64,000 bases of DNA from Drechslerella dactyloides. Its lineage: Eukaryota > Ascomycota > Orbiliomycetes > Orbiliales > Orbiliaceae. Of this stretch, positions 57,933 through 64,000 are shown piece by piece. Position 1 is the first letter of the stretch. The number at the start of each line of letters is the position of its first letter. The notes under the pieces were generated by a model. It did no database searches. It saw nothing but the letters and a program-made list of their open reading frames with translations, and was not told the origin of the DNA. Location: the NCBI GenBank assembly GCA_020064725.1, contig JAGTWJ010000002.1:496001-560000 (forward strand), written 5' to 3'. Made by a program: the position numbers and the translations under genes.

Positions 57933-58969
57933 TCACATATCGTTAATTTCCTCAAACCGAATCGGCAAATCGCCTCTCGCCTCTCGCCATTTGTTCGTGG
58001 CCCGCTGCAATTCATGGCACCCCTTGATCAACCAACACCACTTGCTCGCAAAGCTGGGTGTGATCTCCCAGCTCTCGACTCTTTCCGGGGGACCCCAGAC
58101 TACCAAACCACTCTCGCCCTCTGTGCAGCACAGGTCATCACATATGGCTTCCTCCACCATGTCCTTGTCGCGAGTCAACATCATGATCATGTTATCCCGG
58201 GCTGTTGAGCAGGGGAACAGATCGATATATGGATGATGGGGGTAGAGCATTTGCATGGCGGTTGGGTACAACGTCGACGGGAGGTTCCCGGGAACGTTGG
58301 AAGACGTGCAGAAGGGGCTCATGACCTCATCGGACATCAGCTCTGTAAGGGGTATATTGAAATACTGCAGGTTTGTCAGGAAGGCCCGGATGACGTTATA
58401 GTGGATGAGCGACAGGAGGAGATTGTCCGGGGCGATCTTGGGCGGGATATATCGCAGTCGGTAACCATTTGTCTTGGGATCGGTCACTATCAAGCAATTG
58501 GCGCCACGTCGGAAGATTTGATGCACGGGGGTGTCAGCCTCCAGGACAGACTGGACGACGGTGCCATCGTCAAGAACCTGGACGTTGGAGCCGTCCTCGT
58601 TGGTGGATGTCTGCAGGACCGTTTTGGTGTTCTTGATCTTCTCGGCCTTTTCGAGCATCTTGCGGCGGCCTAACGCATATGCATGTGTTAGCGGCTGTCA
58701 TCAACCTGCATAAACACGAAACATGGGGCCCCATAGACGGATGGTGGGCATGGGTCGGACAGATATCAGGCCCGAGCCGTTGGGATGAAACACATACGAT
58801 AAGCACGTTGGTTCAATCGATTCTGCAACTTGCGCCGATGCTTGGGATCCACCGTGCCAGTCCAATCCTCCTCGGGACCGGCTGCACATTGGAACTGCTG
58901 GTCCGGGAGGGCGGAACCAACGCCTAGCCTGCCTAGGTCGATGGAGGAATTACTCGATACGACAGCCAT
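57933..58969 (-). CDS. bZIP-type transcription factor with DUF3425-like domain
   Basis: Two minus-strand exons (58969-58798, 58669-57933) encode 302 residues; the intron splits the basic region and rejoining gives 'NRLNQRAYRRRK' (about residues 50-61). This is the Asn-x7-Arg signature of AP-1-like DNA-binding helices. After it there is only a short charged helix ('MLEKAEKIK'); no leucine heptad repeat is visible. The rest (about 110-302) matches the fungal DUF3425 domain, with 'IHYNVIRAFLTNLQYFNIPL', 'DLFPCSTARDNMIMM' and 'ESWEITPSFASKWCWLIKGC'. Such proteins are common fungal regulators, mostly with unknown targets. The start is the first in-frame ATG before the basic region. Confidence 0.9.
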
Positions 58970-60574
58970 GATTTCTAACTAATGAAGGGACCGCTTTTCA
59001 AAGCAGGTTCGGGAGTCTGAGGAAGCGCTCTTGAGAGGATGAGGCAAATAGATTTGGGAAATGCCTGCAGCTTTTAACAGGGCCTTCTTTGTTCAGCAAC
59101 GGAATAAAGGTTTATTGTCTTGTGAAAATGGTGTAGCGAGGGGATTGCTCGGCAGCGGAATGGAGTCGCAAACTGCCTTTTAAGAACCGACATGACGCAG
59201 ATGCGACTTGCTGACGGAGGCCTTGGACACCCCGAGCACCGAATTCCCCCAGACACTCGAGCATAAGTCTAAGCCGCATCGAGCAAGGCTGGGGGGAGCT
59301 AATGCAGGCTGCTTACACGCTTGGCGGCCGGAAATTGCTTGCTATTCGGTTAGTCAGCGGCGGGGGTCACAGCGGGAAAGCCTGGAAGAAGCGAATTTAA
59401 TAGTAGGCCATTCCCTTTTCTGATCGTACAAAGGTTCAAAATGGGCTGCGGGCCCCTCGAGCTTACGAGGCCTCTCCTCTCACTCGGCGTCCGTGGCAGC
59501 CGAATATTGTTTACTCTGCAAGTGCTCCTGTGCTCAACACTAACAATTCGTATTCGACAACAGCCTGCACAGTACATAATCAAGGTATTCTGCGACATCA
59601 GACGTCAATTTTAAGACCAAACGGCCCGCTCAGAGGCACTCCTCTCTATAAAATACGTCATGACCCCAATGGCCGTTGTCGCTGTCGCTGTTGTATCGAT
59701 GAAGCTCTGCAGTCGAGCGTACCAGCTGATTAAGCCGGGAGGGCTATTATCCTAGCGCGCTGGCCTGCTGCGCCTCAACCAAGCCCGCACGGCAGTTGAT
59801 TATTCCCAGTTCGAGCAAAAAAACCCGGCCCGTCGAAAGCGGTTATCGATAGCAAAGCTCGAGCTCCAACCATAACGTTATCTGCGAAAGCGCATTCTCG
59901 AGCATTTGACATTCCAGGCTAGAAGCTCCAATGTTTGTTCGATGCAGCGAGGCGCAGGCACTGCCGACGGAGCGTAAGGCGGCGACTTACTAATTCACAC
60001 ATAAGCATGCAATGCACCAGCGCATAAGCAGCGCCGTACACGTCGCAGGTTGATCGCGGGAGCCGAATACGGAGCGCCGAACGACGATAGAAATACCCAG
60101 TCTGAGATTCCGAATTCCGGCTATCGCGAATGCCAAGTCTCGTATTCACACGTTTCAGGGCGCGTTACGCCTGACTGCACACTCGTTGACGTTATAGGAA
60201 CTGGAAATAACGAGAGCGAAATGCGCAGGACCACGATCTGATTCTCTGATCGCGTCTTGTGCGGTTGGTCTGTTTGGGTCAATTCGCTCAGACTGTTTCG
60301 GTCTTCCCCGATCATAATGCGGCTTACTCCCAAGCTGTCATCACAGCTTCACAAAGAGGAAGAGGAGGAGGTTGCCTACATTGGAGGCGACGACGGAAAA
60401 ATATTGTAATTGGCAGACGGTCCCAAAATTAACATTATATCGATCCCAGATGATAACTAAAATTAACAGTCTAGCCTATAGTATTCCGTTTCGCACCAGC
60501 GCGATCGAGCGTCAGCAAGTCCATGCAACTAGACTGACTACAGGCTCCCATCTGACTATCCTTCAACCGCCATA
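58970..60574. other. Intergenic region (1.6 kb)
   Basis: Promoter of the bZIP-DUF3425 gene and 3' flank of the next minus-strand gene. No convincing gene. Confidence 0.45.
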
Positions 60575-61045
60575 TCATTCCACGAACCACATGCAAAAAG
60601 TAACCATCAACATCGTCCATACGGTCCCGACCCCCAGCAGGATATCGCCCCTCTTACTCGACTTTACCAGTGTCAATGCTTCCTCGTCCGCGATGTGGAG
60701 AACAGCGGTGCCTCCGCTCCTGGCGTTATGGTTACCGGGCTGATAGTAGGGGTATAGAAGGTTGCGATGATCCGCAAGGGCCAGTGTATCTATATTACTG
60801 GGCTTTTCGGGATATACTCTCGCCGAGCCGGTGATCAGGCCACCGATGGATGCGATCTCCATGGGGTCGAATTCGTCATCGCCCGTTTCCTCGTCGTCGA
60901 CGTCGCTGGGTGGTTGTATGTTGATATCAGGGACGGCGAAGGTTGAGGTTGAGGTTGGAGCCGGGGTTTGAGCTTCGGTTGTAGCTGGTGCCGATACTGC
61001 CGTGGGGGAGGTCGGTTCCGTCGAGTCTGCCTTTGAGTCTGCCAT
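60575..61045 (-). CDS. Small protein with C-terminal membrane tail, unknown function
   Basis: An intronless minus-strand frame of 156 residues from the ATG at 61045. The frame stays open to 61291, but that extension has intergenic-like composition and the chosen start opens a typical disordered 'MADSKADSTEP' N-terminus. The first half is Thr/Pro/Ala-rich, then acidic ('DVDDEETGDDEFDPME', about 52-67). A more conserved-looking part follows ('IASIGGLITGSARVYPEKP', 'NLLYPYYQPG'). It ends with a hydrophobic helix (about 135-154) at the extreme C-terminus, the arrangement of a tail-anchored protein. No family is recognised. Confidence 0.5.
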   Translation of the reverse strand: MADSKADSTEPTSPTAVSAPATTEAQTPAPTSTSTFAVPDINIQPPSDVDDEETGDDEFDPMEIASIGGLITGSARVYPEKPSNIDTLALADHRNLLYPYYQPGNHNARSGGTAVLHIADEEALTLVKSSKRGDILLGVGTVWTMLMVTFCMWFVE

Positions 61046-61866
61046 GGTCTTATCCCGTTTCGGATGCTTGCCGTGGAGCTCGAGAATATGTGTGATCTTC
61101 CTTATATTCCTTGTCAAGTGGACGCATAAAATGGTACATGTGTATGTCCTTATGCTTTTATGTGCAGGGTTTTTCTTGTCTGTCGTTCGTCGATATGAGA
61201 TATTGATCTTGGATATTTCCAAGAATTTATCCAAGCGTGCTTGCTTCGTATTTCGAGTCTCGTGAGGGGTGGTTGGTGCGGGTGGATGCAAAATAGAGAG
61301 ACGGCTGGGATCGATTGTGCGCGGGCACAGGTTATCCAGAGGGCTTTTCCTGAGGATTCACTGTGGGCGGTGGCCACTATAGCCCACAAAGAGGTAGTTC
61401 GCTCGATTTGTGGGACGGATGGCAGGTTGGCCTTGTAAAAATGTTTTGATGGGGCGGGCGCACATGCATGAGGCCAATATCTCATTGCATGATATAATGT
61501 TCTCGTGGGTCACCGGCCACGATGCATAGATCGCGAGTTCTGGAAACGAGCACATTACAGGTAGTTATCGAATCGTACGTGCGTGCCTAACTTGAGGTTG
61601 AACATTTGATAAATATAGATGGTATAGCGTGAAGATTAACATGCATTATGTCCAAACTGTGGTATCAATGTTATAGGATTTCCATGAATATAAAAAAGCA
61701 TCATGTACGACGGATATAAATATAGCGAAGCGAAACGGAAATTTAAATCACATGCATCATGACAGGCAAACTCGACAATCGTAATGAAACCCCAAATCTA
61801 AAACCCTGAAAGACAAAAACAAATCCAAAGACTCAATGCATCCGTGATATCTATATATCGCCTCCA
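61046..61866. other. Intergenic region
   Basis: About 820 bp: promoter of the small protein gene and the AT-rich 3' flank of the RTA1-family gene. No gene seen. Confidence 0.5.
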
Positions 61867-62916
61867 TTACTTTTCGGGGTCGGTCTCCCGCTTGCCCATC
61901 GGCTGGATGCGACCGGCAGCCTCCTCATCGATCGAGGACTCGGCGATCTTCTCGCCAGGACGCGGCAGCAGCAGCGCCGGGTGGACGATGTTGTAAACAC
62001 CGACAGCGATAACCATCATGGCTCCGTCAAGCGCGATGAAGAACCGCTCGGTCGTAATCAGGTAGCCATCCCAGCCTTGCAACAGCTCGATGGTTCTGTA
62101 AATGCTCCGGATGTAGATGCAGGTGACGCTAAGGACGGTCGCGTACGTCAGCCACATGATGGCTTTAGCGATCTGGATGTTGCGCGATCTCCACAGGAAA
62201 GCGGCGTAGAAAACGCAGAAGACGGTGATGGACGCCATCTGGAAGATCACACCGGCGACCATGATGTTTGTGCCGGTGGCGGTGTCGCCGCCCACCTCGT
62301 TGGATGCAGAGGAGGCGAGGCCACCGCCGGCAGCCTGCAGGGCCAGCGAGAGGACGTCCACGCCGATGAAAATCCAGAGATAGAGACTAGGTTTGATAAG
62401 AGAGTATTGGCGACCGGTGACGTCGATGAATTGCTTGAGGATGTAGTAGATGCCGCCGGTGAAGAACGCGGGCGCTGCAGTGGTATATTAGCAATCGGTT
62501 TTATTATGAGCGTGAAAGGATGTGTATGATTGTATAAGTACCGAAGATGAGGGTGGAGATTTGCATGAGGAAGGCATTATCGTTGTAAGGGCACTGTGAC
62601 GACCATATCCGCCCGCCCCAACCGATCATTTCAGCTGCGAAGAAAATCAGTTAGCACCTTGCACACAGTAGTAAGAGTTACACGTAGGCGTCTACTTACC
62701 AATAGTGCCTATAGCGAAGCACAGGTACCAGTAGTGTCGCCCCTTGAAGGAGGCGTAGATGTGCCCGATGGTGGATAGTCCAAAGAGGACGATGAATACG
62801 ATGCCCGCGGCTTGGGACGGGAAGTAGCCATATGATGGTTCCAGTCCCGGGATTGCTGCGTGGCAACCCGTCCCAAGCATCATGCGCTGCTCGTGCGGGG
62901 TCTCTTCTCCAGACAT
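61867..62916 (-). CDS. RTA1-family seven-helix membrane protein
   Basis: Three minus-strand exons (62916-62700, 62634-62542, 62474-61867) encode 305 residues with about seven membrane helices. RTA1/RSB1-like proteins are fungal plasma-membrane proteins linked to lipid (long-chain base) translocation and resistance to sterol-targeting compounds; their biochemical activity is not fully settled. Family text is clear: 'FGLSTIGHIYASFKGRHYW', 'EMIGWGGRIWSSQCPYN', 'LAPAFFTGGIYYILKQFI'-like, 'IFIGVDVLSLALQAAGGG', 'IRSIYRTIELLQGWDGYLI' and the end 'VYNIVHPALLLPRPGE'. A short acidic and basic cytosolic tail follows. Both introns are short and in phase. Confidence 0.93.
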
Positions 62917-64000
62917 ATCTACGGAGATGTAGACGACTGTTGGAAGTTATCGAAATGGAGAGGTGGGTTTTATTTATATCAATGTGGTAGCCTCGCAGAC
63001 GCTGCGTTGTGTGCCGTTGGATCCGAAATGCGAATGACTCGTCTGCCCAATGCTCAGGAGAGTGCTATGCTATATAATAGTGTATTCACCGGAAAAAGAA
63101 GGAACGAGACAGATGGGAGAGCGTTGATTTATAGAGATGTCGATGGGGTCTGTATTTGTCCTTTTGTTTTTTGGCTTTGGGTTTTTGGATTTTGCCTGAT
63201 CGAGGTGAATGGGGATGTCGAAGGTCGACCCATTGTTCTTATACGTGTTTCCGTGGGCCCGGAGAGACGGTGGTGATTGAGGCCGACTGGCACTCGGGTC
63301 CCAAAACGCTCGCATAGCAGTGGAGCCTCTTGCAAGCCTTCGAGTCAGAGCTCTCATAGGTGCGCCCGGTATTTCTTGCGTTCGGGCGTTCCTTTCTTTT
63401 TTCCAAACAAGTAGAGTTTCGCGGTCGTCAGCACCTGCGCACCAGTCGCATTGTGCGTAGCGGGCTCAGTTAGCGAATTCTGACTAGCTAGCTGGCGGGA
63501 TTGTTCGAAGTCCCGATGGGAGGGATCAGGCAACTATCCACTTCGGTCAGCGGCTTAGGGCCCGGGATCTGAGCTTAAGCCTTCTTGGTGTCGCAATCCA
63601 TCCGTGAGACTAGTTGACGGAGCATTTCACGCAGTCTTGGGCACGCTGCATGTCGAGGCAGCCGCTGCAGCGTGACTGGCATGCAATTAGTTGAAATCCT
63701 CTGCTTGAAAGCCTTCGACCAGCGAAATTATACACCAACTTGCAGATACTTCGTATATCGGCAATATTGTAGATGGTTTGCTGGCTCCCCGGTCTAGCTT
63801 CTCGACCGGGCTCCTTGCAATCCATGCTCGGATCACATAGTTTTACCGGTACTGGCAGACCACAAGGCATAGCTCACACGCAGCGGTCAGTAGATGCTAT
63901 CAGTAGATGCTTCGACCGTTACATGCTCATCGACATGATTGATGCATTGGATGACGGAAGCAGGCCAAGGTTTGAGACTGCCCCTTGTAGGCATATTGTC
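62917..64000. other. Terminal region, no certain gene
   Basis: Promoter of the RTA1-family gene, then sequence without a confident gene. A minus-strand frame at 63610-63870 (86 residues) has a cysteine-rich C-terminal half but no signal peptide or known domain, and could be the 3' exon of a gene extending beyond the window. Confidence 0.35.

Noticed and set aside
1..64000. CRISPR arrays, rRNA genes or complete transposons
   Set aside because: No regularly spaced repeats, rRNA-like blocks, or transposase or reverse-transcriptase motifs were seen on either strand. Short microsatellites are the only clear repeats.

Overview
The window is nuclear DNA of a filamentous ascomycete (Pezizomycotina). 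Its genes are broken by short GT..AG introns of about 55-100 nt with CTAAC/CTGAC-like branch sites. It carries families typical of such fungi: an RTA1-type membrane protein, a bZIP with a DUF3425-like domain, a DUF3712-like protein, a CHORD-CS protein, a Tgl3-like patatin protein and a highly reducing polyketide synthase. A Eurotiomycete is my best guess, but the sequence alone does not settle it. Gene models were built by reading splice sites by hand.

Layout. 1-6046 holds no convincing gene. 6047-23133 is ordinary, GC-richer core genome: a DUF3712-like membrane protein (6047-7214), a CHORD/CS co-chaperone (7934-9244), a lysine-rich membrane-anchored protein (11355-12689), a SURF4/Erv29 cargo receptor (15340-16639), a Tgl3-like patatin protein that lacks the nucleophile serine (17648-19736), a multi-pass membrane protein with a poly-acidic loop (20350-21775) and an NAD-type short-chain dehydrogenase (22122-23133, minus).

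23134-34747 is an AT-richer accessory stretch. It contains a broken acyl-CoA ligase (24603-25368, minus) facing an apparently intact 11-exon, 2249-residue HR-PKS (26212-34166) with order KS-AT-DH-ER-KR-ACP and no methyltransferase. This looks like a small, partly decayed secondary-metabolite locus. 34748-39723 holds a divergent pair of Thr/Ser-rich, cysteine-containing single-pass surface proteins. 42968-44211 is a charged, Arg/Glu-rich unknown protein.

44212-52837 is again gene-poor. It carries the most unusual gene: a membrane-anchored protein in which a ubiquitin domain, still ending in Gly-Gly, is fused to a C-terminal domain resembling a PARP-type ADP-ribosyltransferase fold (47880-49034). 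A secreted cysteine-containing unknown protein (49533-50702, minus) lies convergent to it. 52838-54247 is a mucin-like cell-wall protein.

The right end returns to core genes. A mitochondrial rhomboid protease (55245-56741, minus) and a Tma17/Adc17-like proteasome assembly chaperone (57089-57595) share a 347-bp divergent promoter. They are followed by a bZIP-DUF3425 regulator (57933-58969, minus), a small membrane-tailed unknown protein (60575-61045, minus) and an RTA1-family protein (61867-62916, minus). I see no tRNA, rRNA, CRISPR array or complete transposon.
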